Shown here piece after piece: positions 1 through 7,022 of a stretch of DNA of 10,780 nt. The translations under genes were made by a program, and so were the position numbers. Origin of the DNA: UMGS1307 sp964523005 (GTDB lineage Bacteria > Bacillota > Clostridia > Oscillospirales > CAG-382); assembly GCA_964523005.1 (NCBI GenBank), contig CAZFZL010000052.1, forward strand, positions 1 through 10,780, in the 5' to 3' direction. The notes below the pieces were generated by a model, which saw only the letters and a program-made list of their open reading frames with translations, was not told the origin of the DNA and ran no database searches. Every line of letters begins with the position of its first letter. Position 1 is the first letter of the stretch.

Positions 1-323
1 ATTTTGCACAGTGCCGAAATCGTTATCCATACTTCAGGGCGCTGTTTAAGTATCATCATTACTCTGTCGCCGACACCTATACCGAGCGAAGAAAGGTAGT
101 TCGCAGCTTTATTCGACAGACGAGATATATCGCAAAAAGTATAATCCTTTCTATGTCCTTCATCATCGCACCATACAAGCGCAAGCTTTTTGTCGTCCTG
201 CTTCGCCCATCCGTCAACAATATCGTAAGCAAAGTTAAAATTATCAGGTACATTGAGTCTGTAATTCTCTTTGAAGTCCTCATAAGAGTCAAAATCCGTC
301 CTCGGAAGATACTTTTCAATCAT
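1..323 (-). CDS. AMP-forming acyl-CoA synthetase/ligase, N-terminal part (runs off the left edge)
   Basis: Only the first 107 codons are inside the window; the frame stays open to the edge. The protein begins MIEKYLPRTDFDSYEDFKEN and continues with VPDNFNFAYDIVDGWA at about residues 25-40. It then has LSNKAANYLSSLGIGVGDRVMM at about 70-91 and LKQRPEVWI at about 93-101. This resembles the N-terminus of the ANL (acyl-CoA synthetase) superfamily, closest by eye to clostridial acetyl-/medium-chain acyl-CoA ligases. Those enzymes activate a carboxylic acid with ATP to an acyl-AMP and then transfer it to CoA. The ATP-binding P-loop and catalytic motifs lie beyond the edge, so the substrate cannot be judged. 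The ATG at 323 gives the N-terminus typical of the family; an in-frame ATG at 347 sits inside a hairpin and has no better ribosome binding site. An AAAGG lies 14 bases upstream of 323, which is rather far. Confidence 0.8.
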   Translation of the reverse strand, partial: MIEKYLPRTDFDSYEDFKENYRLNVPDNFNFAYDIVDGWAKQDDKKLALVWCDDEGHRKDYTFCDISRLSNKAANYLSSLGIGVGDRVMMILKQRPEVWITISALCK

Positions 324-345
324 CGCGTTTGACCGTGCCTTTCGC

Positions 346-374
346 ATTTATCAGAAAAAACTCTTCTGATAAAT
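346..374. repeat. 11-bp perfect inverted repeat upstream of the acyl-CoA ligase
   Basis: The arms ATTTATCAGAA (346-356) and TTCTGATAAAT (364-374) are perfect reverse complements separated by 7 bases. The repeat lies between the tRNA-Arg terminator and the ligase start and covers the alternative ATG at 347. It is AT-rich, and no T-run follows it in the direction of the ligase, so a terminator is unlikely. It could be an operator or a leader hairpin; which one cannot be told from the sequence. Confidence 0.6.
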
Positions 375-380
375 AAATAT

Positions 381-412
381 AAAAAGCGGCCCGAACATTA
401 TCTGTCCGGGCC
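381..412 (-). terminator. Rho-independent terminator of tRNA-Arg
   Basis: Read on the minus strand, GGCCCGGACA (412-403) pairs with TGTTCGGGCC (397-388) with one G-U pair and a 5-base loop. CG and a TTTTT run (385-381) follow. It starts 3 bases after the encoded CCA end of the tRNA, so it most likely ends the tRNA transcript. Expression of the downstream ligase would then need read-through or a promoter within the next 60 bases. Confidence 0.85.
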
Positions 413-415
413 CAG

Positions 416-492
416 TGGCACGCCGTAAGGGATTCGAACCCCCGACCCTTTGGTTCGTAGCCAAATACTCTATCCAGCTGAGCTAACGGCGC
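416..492 (-). tRNA. tRNA-Arg (anticodon ACG)
   Basis: The 77-base gene folds as a full cloverleaf. The acceptor arms are GCGCCGT and ACGGCGT (first pair G-U). The D arm is GCTC/GAGT, and the anticodon stem TTTGG/CCAAA encloses the loop CTACGAA. The T arm contains GGTTCGAATCC. Discriminator G and CCA are encoded. The anticodon is ACG; its first base is normally edited to inosine by TadA so that the tRNA reads CGU, CGC and CGA arginine codons. Only one tRNA is present here, between its own promoter and terminator. Confidence 0.97.
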
Positions 493-510
493 GTATTTAC
501 AACAAAAGTA

Positions 511-539
511 ATCTTACCACAGCATTTTCGCTTTGTCAA
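511..539 (-). promoter_or_regulatory. Sigma-A type promoter of tRNA-Arg
   Basis: On the minus strand a perfect -35 box TTGACA (539-534) is followed after exactly 17 bases by TAAGAT (516-511), a five-of-six match to the -10 consensus. The expected start point is about 12 bases before the mature tRNA end at 492. Position, spacing and box quality fit a strong stable-RNA promoter. Confidence 0.85.
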
Positions 540-540
540 T

Positions 541-701
541 AGTCACTGGCATTTTTAGAGAAGAAAATTTTGATCTATAACTTCAAAAAATTTTGTTCAT
601 ATTTTCATATTAAAAGTCGAAATAACTCCAAAAAGTAATTTTAAATACCCTTTTTCGAGTTTTACCCCCTTTTTTAGGTATTATATTTATAATTATTGTT
701 A
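541..701. other. AT-rich intergenic stretch between the divergent tRNA and small-gene promoters
   Basis: This stretch has no coding potential I would accept. It is very AT-rich with several A and T runs. The only regularity I see is a loose direct repeat, TACCCTTTTT near 646 and TACCCCCTTTTTT near 663, about 17 bases apart. No convincing hairpin or RNA family is visible. Confidence 0.5.
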
Positions 702-730
702 TTTACAAAGGTGCTTGTTTGTGTTATTAT
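702..730 (+). promoter_or_regulatory. Promoter of the 89-aa small gene
   Basis: TTTACA (702-707) and TATTAT (725-730) are separated by 17 bases; each matches consensus at five of six positions. The predicted start point near 737 gives a leader of about 25 bases before the ATG at 762, with GGAGG inside it. This also argues against a longer reading starting at the TTG at 696, which would lie upstream of the promoter. Confidence 0.65.
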
Positions 731-761
731 ATACACAAAATTATATGGAGGAATCAAATCA

Positions 762-1031
762 ATGAAGAAAACAGTACAAACTCTGGACATGCAAAACGCA
801 GTTCTAAGCCTCACATATTTTCTCAGTGAGCATTATCTACAGGAAATAGATAAACATATTTATTCTCTCAATCTTATTGAGATTGACTCACGAACCGGGA
901 AAGAGACTGTCATGACAGCACCTGAGATCACATGTGACGAAAAGCAAGCTTATGATTTCATGCAGGCTTGTGCTGATACCTTCGTGACCTCATCTGATTT
1001 TTTTGATGTTGTCGATGACTTTATCGGATAA
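762..1031 (+). CDS. Small acidic protein of unknown function (89 aa)
   Basis: I do not recognise this protein. The ATG at 762 has GGAGG at 747-751, 10 bases upstream, and a promoter before that, so it looks like a real expressed gene. It begins MKKTVQTLDMQNAVLSLTYF. The protein is acidic and probably mixed helix and strand, with no signal peptide or membrane segment. Its middle part, LNLIEIDSRTGKETVM (about residues 37-52), looks like a strand pair with a turn. The C-terminus is rich in Phe and Asp (SDFFDVVDDFIG). Two cysteines, in ITCDE and QACAD, do not form a metal motif. It lies just upstream of the MutS-like pair, but that pair has its own promoter, so shared function is only a possibility. 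No terminator separates them, so read-through is likely. Confidence 0.7.
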   Translation: MKKTVQTLDMQNAVLSLTYFLSEHYLQEIDKHIYSLNLIEIDSRTGKETVMTAPEITCDEKQAYDFMQACADTFVTSSDFFDVVDDFIG

Positions 1032-1057
1032 AAACACAGTAGAAGGTCAAAAAAAAG

Positions 1058-1086
1058 TTGCCCTTATCGGAAAAGTGTGTTATAAT
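1058..1086 (+). promoter_or_regulatory. Promoter of the MutS-like gene pair
   Basis: TTGCCC (1058-1063) and a perfect TATAAT (1081-1086) are separated by 17 bases. The predicted start point is near 1093, about 20 bases before the ATG at 1113. The ribosome binding site AAGGAAA begins at 1102. The pair can therefore be transcribed independently of the small gene upstream. Confidence 0.75.
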
Positions 1087-1112
1087 CTGCTTGATAAAGA
1101 TAAGGAAACGCA

Positions 1113-2573
1113 ATGATGAACTATCCAAGTATACTTTTTTCGCAAATGAATACAAAAAGTACCACACCTTTGATGCAGGATGTCATAGAAGACCTGAAGC
1201 TTGACAAGCTCATAGGCGATAAGGCATCGCGCTGTATGAGATATGTTTGCGGTAAAACGGACATTCTCGCAAGACAAGCCGCGTTCAAAGAGCTTGAGGA
1301 CCGCAAAAAAGCGAAGGCTGCTGCATGCATTTACGAATATATATCCGATGTATGCAAAAAAAACTCGCTCTATTGCTCATCGTCCTGTGTGGATGAGAGA
1401 AACGCTCTTTTTGTATCTTTGTTTTATTCATACTGCAAATTTGTGAAGGAAGCTGCAAGCAGCGGTTTTGAAAGTCCTCTGCTGAGCCGTTTTTCAAAGT
1501 ACTTTTCTGTTCTGAGCAGTGAAAAGGAATTTATCGATGCTGATGCAGCTGTACAGAAGGCTTATGCGCTTCTGGGAGAAATAAGCGGTGTCAGCTTCAA
1601 TATACTCAACGAATCGCTTACGCTCACTGACGGACATAAAAAATCATATGCCGAAAAGCTATACGAATGTGCTGATGAGCTTGAGCTTGACGTAACGAAA
1701 CGATACGGAAATTTTTCATATGCACTTACTCCGAAAATAATTGAGGGTATCAAAAAGCTATATCCGTCACAGTTTTCGGCTTTTGCCGAATTTTACAGTC
1801 GTTTTTCAGGCATGTACAACGAAAGCATCACAAAGTACGATGATGAGCTGGCTTTCTATATTTCCGTACTCGGTATTGTCGAAAAAGCCAAGGCTTTGTC
1901 GGTGCTGTTCACATACCCGTCCGTATCCGACAAAAAGGAATATATCTGCCGCAATGCTTATGACCTTTCACTAATATTGAAAAACGAAAAAAGCATCGTT
2001 CCGAACGACATATCCCTTACAGCTGATGAGCCGTTCTTCTTTTTGACCGGAGCAAACGGCGGCGGAAAGACGACCTATCTGCGTGCCGTAGGCCTTAACC
2101 TGTGTATGTTTCTCAGCGGGTGTCCCATATCGGCAGAGGCAGCACAGATATACCCGTTTTCCGGCGTATTCACCCATTTTCCGCACGACGAACGCTTTGA
2201 AGATACCGGACGTTTTCTCGACGAGCAAATCAGGCTTGACAAAATCTTCAGCATCGCGGACAACGATGGAGTAATACTACTCAACGAAACCTTTTCCATA
2301 ACAACTGAAGAGATAGCGCTAAGAAGCACACAGGCGCTTGCAGAAAAGCTGCAGAGCGAAGGCAAATTCGGAATATACATTACCCATCAGCATGCGCTTG
2401 CGACGAACATACCATCGCTGAGCGTCATAATCGATGAAAGTGACAGCAACAGACGTACTTATAAAGTATCGCGAAGCAAAGGTAAGAAAAGCTCATTTGC
2501 CGGTGATATTTTAAGAAAGTACGCACTTACACGTGAGCAGCTCGGTGAAAGGTTCGGTGTGTGTTTGAAATGA
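1113..2573 (+). CDS. MutS-like ATPase without mismatch-recognition domain (first of tandem pair)
   Basis: This 486-aa protein has a helical N-terminal half and a C-terminal MutS-type ABC ATPase domain (about residues 290-450). Visible motifs are IVPNDI (295-300), the equivalent of the MutS VPND motif; the P-loop GANGGGKTTYLR (313-324); a Walker B segment GVILLNETF (386-394); and the H-loop YITHQH (422-427). MutS proteins normally have Asp-Glu in Walker B, but here it is Asn391-Glu392. The MutS domain I with its Phe-X-Glu mismatch reader is absent, as is the Smr nuclease of MutS2; canonical MutS is about 850 aa. The helical part probably corresponds to the MutS lever/core domain. AAGGAAA lies 7 bases before the ATG; a second ATG follows at once. 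A role in DNA repair or in ribosome or nucleic-acid handling is possible but not shown. It overlaps the next gene, so the products probably act together. Confidence 0.88.
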   Translation: MMNYPSILFSQMNTKSTTPLMQDVIEDLKLDKLIGDKASRCMRYVCGKTDILARQAAFKELEDRKKAKAAACIYEYISDVCKKNSLYCSSSCVDERNALFVSLFYSYCKFVKEAASSGFESPLLSRFSKYFSVLSSEKEFIDADAAVQKAYALLGEISGVSFNILNESLTLTDGHKKSYAEKLYECADELELDVTKRYGNFSYALTPKIIEGIKKLYPSQFSAFAEFYSRFSGMYNESITKYDDELAFYISVLGIVEKAKALSVLFTYPSVSDKKEYICRNAYDLSLILKNEKSIVPNDISLTADEPFFFLTGANGGGKTTYLRAVGLNLCMFLSGCPISAEAAQIYPFSGVFTHFPHDERFEDTGRFLDEQIRLDKIFSIADNDGVILLNETFSITTEEIALRSTQALAEKLQSEGKFGIYITHQHALATNIPSLSVIIDESDSNRRTYKVSRSKGKKSSFAGDILRKYALTREQLGERFGVCLK

Positions 2574-4063
2574 AGTATTCACTATTATACAAAGACCTTT
2601 CCGGTCAGACGCAGCCGTTGTCCGAATTTGACAAGTTGTTCTACGATCTTTCTGTAGACAAAGCCGTTTCAGAATTTTGTCCATTTCCTAAAAGAGCCGC
2701 CTATTTCATTGATGTCCTGAAATGTCCTGTAAGCAGTGTTGACGACATTGTATTCAGACAGGATATCCTAAAGGACTTTCTCAAAAGCGGCAAGCTGCTT
2801 TCGGACATGAAGCTGATATTCAACCGATATGACAGCATTCGCTCCGACTGGAACCAGTTGCGTCAAAATGTGTTTCCTGCCGCCGCATCAGGCGGATACA
2901 GTTCACTGCTTGAATATACATATTCACAAATGCAGGTTACCGCTACATTCACGCGTACGATCATCTCATATTTGAGAAGCTTTTTGAGTGTACTCGAAGA
3001 AGCAGAGCTTAATTCTGAAGGTTTGAAAAATATACGGGATTACTGCCGTACGATGACAGACAACAAAGCGTTTGACGAGATATATACGATTGCATCTCTG
3101 TTTCAATATCATACGCCTGAACAGTTCCGCTTTATACTGCACACACATACCGACGACACACTTCGATTGATCGGCTCAGAGCTGACTGACATAACCGACA
3201 AGGACACACTACACTCTGCAGGCATAATCAAGCGTATCTTTGCTTCAAAAAAAGAAAAGGATATCAGCGTAGCTCTCGGCGACACGGAAAGCGACGACGC
3301 GCTCTTTGCGCTCAACGAAGCGCTCCGCAGCACCGCCGATGCGCTGTTTGCCGTCACGAGCGCAGTGTACGAGCTTTTCTTCGGCATATCAAATGAATTC
3401 ATGTTTTACGATGCCGCCGTCTCGTACATCAGGTTTCTTGAACAAAAGAGCGTAAGCTATGTATTCCCAAAAATGCTTGAACAGTACGAAGATTGCTTTT
3501 ATGCAAAGGAGCTGCGTGACCTGATTCTCTGCTGTGAAAGCACACACAAAGGCGAGGACATCGTTCCGAACGACATAGCCATGGGAAAAGGCGACCGCGG
3601 AATTCTGATTCGCGGTAGTAACGGAAGCGGAAAAACAGTATTTCTGCGTTCTGTCGCGCTCGCTCAGATATTTGCACAGGCAGGATTACCCGTATGCGCA
3701 GACGAAGCTCACATAAGCATCAGAACCCTCATTTGTGCTCACTTTTCTTCCGCTGAAGAGGAATTCCGCGAAGGCGATATAGCCGGAAGGTTTGAAGGCG
3801 AGGTACAGCAGATAGCTGCGATTGTCGACAAGCTCAAGCCTCATTCGCTGATCTTTTTCAACGAAACTTTTCAAACCACCTCCTATGATGAAGGTACAGA
3901 CGCGATCTATACGATTCTGTCGCTGCTTGAAGGCCTCGGGATACAGTTTATCTTTGTCACACATCTGACGAATCTTTTCGGTATACTGTCAAACGAAGTA
4001 AGACTTATGGAAACCGATACGGGCATAAACAGATACAAGCTGCGTGAAGCTTCAATACAGTAA
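2570..4063 (+). CDS. MutS-like ATPase, divergent second member of tandem pair
   Basis: This 497-aa protein has the same plan as its neighbour: a long helical region (about residues 1-320) and a C-terminal MutS-type ATPase. It shows IVPNDIAM (331-338), the P-loop GSNGSGKTVFLR (349-360), Walker B SLIFFNETFQTT (426-437) and FVTHL (462-466). The usual Walker B Asp is again Asn (N431-E432). No mismatch-reading, clamp-closing or Smr domain is recognisable. Outside the ATPase the two proteins share little by eye, so they are old paralogues and not a recent duplication. The ATG at 2570 overlaps the previous stop as ATGA, a sign of coupled translation. A GTG at 2561 would add three residues and is better spaced from GAAAGG (2547-2552), so the start is open between the two. 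The pairing suggests a heterodimer, as in eukaryotic MutS homologues, but that is inference. Confidence 0.87.
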   Translation: MKYSLLYKDLSGQTQPLSEFDKLFYDLSVDKAVSEFCPFPKRAAYFIDVLKCPVSSVDDIVFRQDILKDFLKSGKLLSDMKLIFNRYDSIRSDWNQLRQNVFPAAASGGYSSLLEYTYSQMQVTATFTRTIISYLRSFLSVLEEAELNSEGLKNIRDYCRTMTDNKAFDEIYTIASLFQYHTPEQFRFILHTHTDDTLRLIGSELTDITDKDTLHSAGIIKRIFASKKEKDISVALGDTESDDALFALNEALRSTADALFAVTSAVYELFFGISNEFMFYDAAVSYIRFLEQKSVSYVFPKMLEQYEDCFYAKELRDLILCCESTHKGEDIVPNDIAMGKGDRGILIRGSNGSGKTVFLRSVALAQIFAQAGLPVCADEAHISIRTLICAHFSSAEEEFREGDIAGRFEGEVQQIAAIVDKLKPHSLIFFNETFQTTSYDEGTDAIYTILSLLEGLGIQFIFVTHLTNLFGILSNEVRLMETDTGINRYKLREASIQ

Positions 4064-4101
4064 AAAAGCCGTCCCACTGTGACTGGCACTCGTGGGACGG
4101 T
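4062..4101 (-). terminator. Terminator between convergent MutS-like and pot operons
   Basis: CCGTCCCAC (4069-4077) and GTGGGACGG (4092-4100) form a perfect 9-bp stem with a 14-base loop that can pair further inside. On the minus strand a T6 run (4067-4062) follows, so it is a strong terminator for the pot operon. On the plus strand only a short TT follows, so it may act more weakly on the MutS-like transcript. The T-run overlaps the stop codon of the second MutS-like gene. Confidence 0.85.
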
Positions 4102-4114
4102 TCAGCATATTTAC

Positions 4115-5290
4115 TTATTCATCAGTGTCTTCATAAACGCTTCTCTTCTTTTTGCGTATTCCGAGAAATACAGCGACAGCTATCACGATCACAAGTACCG
4201 CGCCGAAGCAAATGTACAGCACCGTATAATTTGTTCCGGAGATTGCTATTGAATTCCATAAGTCGTTGACCAAATCTGTCGTCTCCTGCGGGAGGTAGGT
4301 AAAAATCTGTGTTTTTGCGAGAACCTCATCGGACGGATACAGATATTTGTTATCCTTAAGTGAATATTCGTCGTTTTCAAGCACGGACGAATTCGGCGTC
4401 GCATAGCATATATATTCGGCTATTTCAAGCGCTATATCAGGAGAAAGAAGAAAATTGATATATGCCTCTGCAGCTTCTTTATCTGAAGCACACGTCGGAA
4501 TACACATCGCGTCTACAAAAAAGTTTGTGCCTTCTTCGGGATAATAAAATGCAAGATTTGTGTTGTTCTCATACATCGTAAGATAATCGCCTGCATAATA
4601 CGGGCCGATAGCGGCTTCGCCGCTTTCGAGCATATTGAATATTTCATCCATAACGTACTTACGTACAAGCGACTTCTGCTCCTTGAGCTTTTGTGCGACC
4701 GCGTTCAGTTCGTTGACATCGGTCGTATTCACGTCATATCCGAGCAGAAACTGTGCTGCCGCGAAAGCATCACGCGAATTGTCGAACATCAATATCTGAT
4801 CGCTGTATTTTTCGTTCCAAAGAAGATCCCAGCTCGCAGGCGTTTCCGTTACGACCGTGGTATTGTATATGATACCGACAAGTCCAACTGTATACGGCAC
4901 GGAATATGCATTGTCGGGGTCGTATGCAAGGCTTTTGTATCGGTCGACAATATACTGATAATTTGGAATATTGTCAAAATCGAGCTTCTGAAGCATGTTT
5001 TCCTTGATCATTCGCTCGATCATATAGTCGGAAGGTATGACCACATCATAACTCACCCCGCCGCTTGCAAGCTTCGCGTACATCTCTTCATTGCTCGCAA
5101 ATGTAACGTAGTTTACTTCAATGCCCGTCTTTTCAGTGAACAGCTCATTGATGTTCAGAGAACCATCGCTTCCGTCCGGGATATACTCTCCCCAGTTGTA
5201 GACGTTGATTGTGCGAGTCTTTGCGGCAGTGCCGAATGAAAACATCCCGATCAGAATAAGGGGGACCAAAAGAGCAGCGATTTTTTTCAA
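4115..5290 (-). CDS. potD: PotD, polyamine ABC importer substrate-binding protein with C-terminal membrane anchor
   Basis: This 391-aa extracellular protein captures spermidine or putrescine and hands it to PotB/PotC. It has a signal peptide (residues 1-23, MKKIAALL...GTAA) with no lipobox cysteine. The mature part starts INVYNWGEYIP (28-38), the typical PotD opening with the binding Trp (W33), followed by DVVIPSDY (82-89), FDNSRDAF (169-176), TNFFVDAMCIP (255-265) and YATPN (296-300). At the end, residues about 353-378 form a clear membrane helix followed by the basic tail RKKKRSVYEDTDE. Gram-positive PotD is usually a lipoprotein; here the helix seems to do the anchoring. The start is TTG with GAAAGG 8 bases upstream; the in-phase sequence before it offers no better start. 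It lies 54 bases after potC, in the same direction and without a visible terminator, so it is probably in the operon. Confidence 0.93.
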   Translation of the reverse strand: MKKIAALLVPLILIGMFSFGTAAKTRTINVYNWGEYIPDGSDGSLNINELFTEKTGIEVNYVTFASNEEMYAKLASGGVSYDVVIPSDYMIERMIKENMLQKLDFDNIPNYQYIVDRYKSLAYDPDNAYSVPYTVGLVGIIYNTTVVTETPASWDLLWNEKYSDQILMFDNSRDAFAAAQFLLGYDVNTTDVNELNAVAQKLKEQKSLVRKYVMDEIFNMLESGEAAIGPYYAGDYLTMYENNTNLAFYYPEEGTNFFVDAMCIPTCASDKEAAEAYINFLLSPDIALEIAEYICYATPNSSVLENDEYSLKDNKYLYPSDEVLAKTQIFTYLPQETTDLVNDLWNSIAISGTNYTVLYICFGAVLVIVIAVAVFLGIRKKKRSVYEDTDE

Positions 5291-5344
5291 TGTTTTTTCC
5301 TTTCATTTATCACATAAAAAGCAGAACGCTTACGATACTGTTAT

Positions 5345-6175
5345 CTATTTTCCGGAAGTGGACATGAATTTTTCCTTTGCCTTACGTATCTTTTTGTCAT
5401 ATCTGTTTTGAGAGAGATTTATAAGAAGCAAAAGGGCGAGGACCGAAACGAAGATAAGTGTCGAAAGAGCGTTGATGTCGGGCGTTACACGCTTCTTTGT
5501 CATCGAATATATATAAAGCGGAAGCGTCTGATATGTTTCTGTGGTAAAGTTACTGATAATAAAATCATCCAACGACAGCGTGAACGCCATCATCATACCG
5601 GACATGACGCCCGGGAAGATCGAAGGTATGACCACACGCATAAACGCGCTCAGCGGTGTACAGCCGAGATCCTGCGCCGCCTCGGAAAGATGAGGATCAA
5701 GCTGTCTGAGCTTCGGCAGGACGCTCAGGATGACATACGGAAGGTTGAATGTGATATGCGCAATCAGCAATGTTCCGAATCCGAGTGTAGACCGTATTCC
5801 TAACAGCGTTCCTGACCATACAAACAGCAGCATCATCGAGATACCCGTTACTATATCCGGGTTCATCATAGGCACATTTGTGACAGTCAGCACTGTTGTT
5901 TTAAGCCATTTTTTGCGATAGTTAAAAATCCCTACAGCGGCGCACGTTCCGATGAGGCACGATATCACAGCCGAAAGCGAAGCCACTACAAGCGTGTTTT
6001 TCAACGCGCCGAGCATTTCGTCCGAATTGAAGACCTCACGGTACCACCTGAACGAAAAGGATTCAAACACGCCGGTGCTGGATGTGGAGTTGAACGAAAA
6101 AACGATAAGCACAATGATCGGAGCGTAGAGAAAAAGTAAAATCAACGCAGTATATATTCTTGACGCTGTTTTCAT
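5345..6175 (-). CDS. potC: PotC, polyamine ABC importer permease
   Basis: This 276-aa inner-membrane protein forms half of the polyamine channel with PotB. It has about six membrane helices, the first at residues 8-28. The EAA loop EAAQDLGCTPLSAFMRVVIP (165-184) contacts the PotA ATPase. The segment SLDDFIISNF (201-210) is characteristic of PotC. Length and layout match the family. The ATG at 6175 overlaps the potB stop as ATGA, so the two are translationally coupled. The C-terminal tail is basic (DKKIRKAKEKF) and stays in the cytoplasm. Nothing appears broken. Confidence 0.94.
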   Translation of the reverse strand: MKTASRIYTALILLFLYAPIIVLIVFSFNSTSSTGVFESFSFRWYREVFNSDEMLGALKNTLVVASLSAVISCLIGTCAAVGIFNYRKKWLKTTVLTVTNVPMMNPDIVTGISMMLLFVWSGTLLGIRSTLGFGTLLIAHITFNLPYVILSVLPKLRQLDPHLSEAAQDLGCTPLSAFMRVVIPSIFPGVMSGMMMAFTLSLDDFIISNFTTETYQTLPLYIYSMTKKRVTPDINALSTLIFVSVLALLLLINLSQNRYDKKIRKAKEKFMSTSGK

Positions 6176-7011
6176 ACTATCATACCCCCGTCGTCCTCGT
6201 CAGTGAATCTGTTCATGACAATAAGACAGATAAAGATCATAATCATTAGAACAAGCGACAACGCGGCGCCGAGATTATAATTGCTGTATTCCTTGAACTG
6301 TTTCTCTATCACGTCGCCTATAAGACGCGTGCCGCCAAGCTTCTGCGAAATATAAAACGTACTGACAGACGGTACAAAAACCATCGTCACGCCGGAGACC
6401 ACTCCCGGAAGACTAAGCGGTAAAATGATTTTTCTAAGCACGGAAATGTTGCTCGCACCAAGGTCCTGTGCCGCCTCAATATAGCTTCTGTCGAGCTTTG
6501 CCATGACCGAGTAGATCGGCAGGATCATATACGGGAAAAAATTATACACCATACCGAGCACTACCGCGCCGCCTGTATTGATCATATGGATCGGATCGAT
6601 CCCGAGGTATCCGAGCAGCGTATTGATTATACCGGTATCCTGGAGTATAGTCATCCACGCGTATGTCCTTATGAGCAGGTTCATCCACATAGGAAGCATT
6701 ACCAGCAGAATCAGCGTTTTCTGAGAATAACCTTTTTTCTGCGATATGATATAAGCCAGCGGATACGCAAGCAGAAGGCACACCACGGTGGAAAGCATTC
6801 CATACCAGATAGACTGTAGAAAAATTCCGATATAACCCTTTTCGGGGTTGAAAATATCATTGAAATTTGCTAAAGTAAAGGCACCGCTTCTGTCGGTGAA
6901 GGCATAATAGAACACGAACAGCATCGGGGTAACGATGAAAATGACCGACCATAACAGATACGGCGCGGACGCAGTCCGTGCCCAGAAGGATTTTTTGACC
7001 TTACTGTGCAT
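6172..7011 (-). CDS. potB: PotB, polyamine ABC importer permease
   Basis: This 279-aa inner-membrane permease is the partner of PotC. A first membrane helix lies at residues 17-38 and about five more follow. MLPMWMNLLIRTYAWM (105-120) is a conserved PotB stretch. The EAA loop, EAAQDLGASNISVLRKIILP (179-198), has the usual G in the middle for docking to PotA. AGGAG (7024-7020) lies 8 bases before the ATG and overlaps the end of potA, 11 bases upstream, which fits one operon. The C-terminus is acidic (TDEDDGG), unlike that of PotC. Confidence 0.94.
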   Translation of the reverse strand: MHSKVKKSFWARTASAPYLLWSVIFIVTPMLFVFYYAFTDRSGAFTLANFNDIFNPEKGYIGIFLQSIWYGMLSTVVCLLLAYPLAYIISQKKGYSQKTLILLVMLPMWMNLLIRTYAWMTILQDTGIINTLLGYLGIDPIHMINTGGAVVLGMVYNFFPYMILPIYSVMAKLDRSYIEAAQDLGASNISVLRKIILPLSLPGVVSGVTMVFVPSVSTFYISQKLGGTRLIGDVIEKQFKEYSNYNLGAALSLVLMIMIFICLIVMNRFTDEDDGGMIV

Positions 7012-7022
7012 AGCATACGCTC

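Noticed and set aside
644..682. Possible hairpin AATACC ... GGTATT
   Set aside because: Only a 6-bp AT-rich stem with a 27-base loop; not stable enough to call a structure or terminator.
696..761. N-terminal extension of the small protein from a TTG at 696
   Set aside because: The extension would begin upstream of the -35 and -10 boxes (702-730), and GGAGG at 747-751 clearly serves the ATG at 762.
1021..1071. 8-base direct repeat TTATCGGA at 1021-1028 and 1064-1071
   Set aside because: One copy is in the end of a coding region and the other in a promoter spacer. Short, AT-rich and unrelated in context; most likely chance.
4691..5239. 182-codon open frame on the plus strand
   Set aside because: It is antisense to potD and has no recognisable protein features.
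5291..5344. Separate promoter for potD in the gap after potC
   Set aside because: No -35/-10 pair with acceptable spacing is visible in the 54 bases. The gap is best read as an operon-internal leader.
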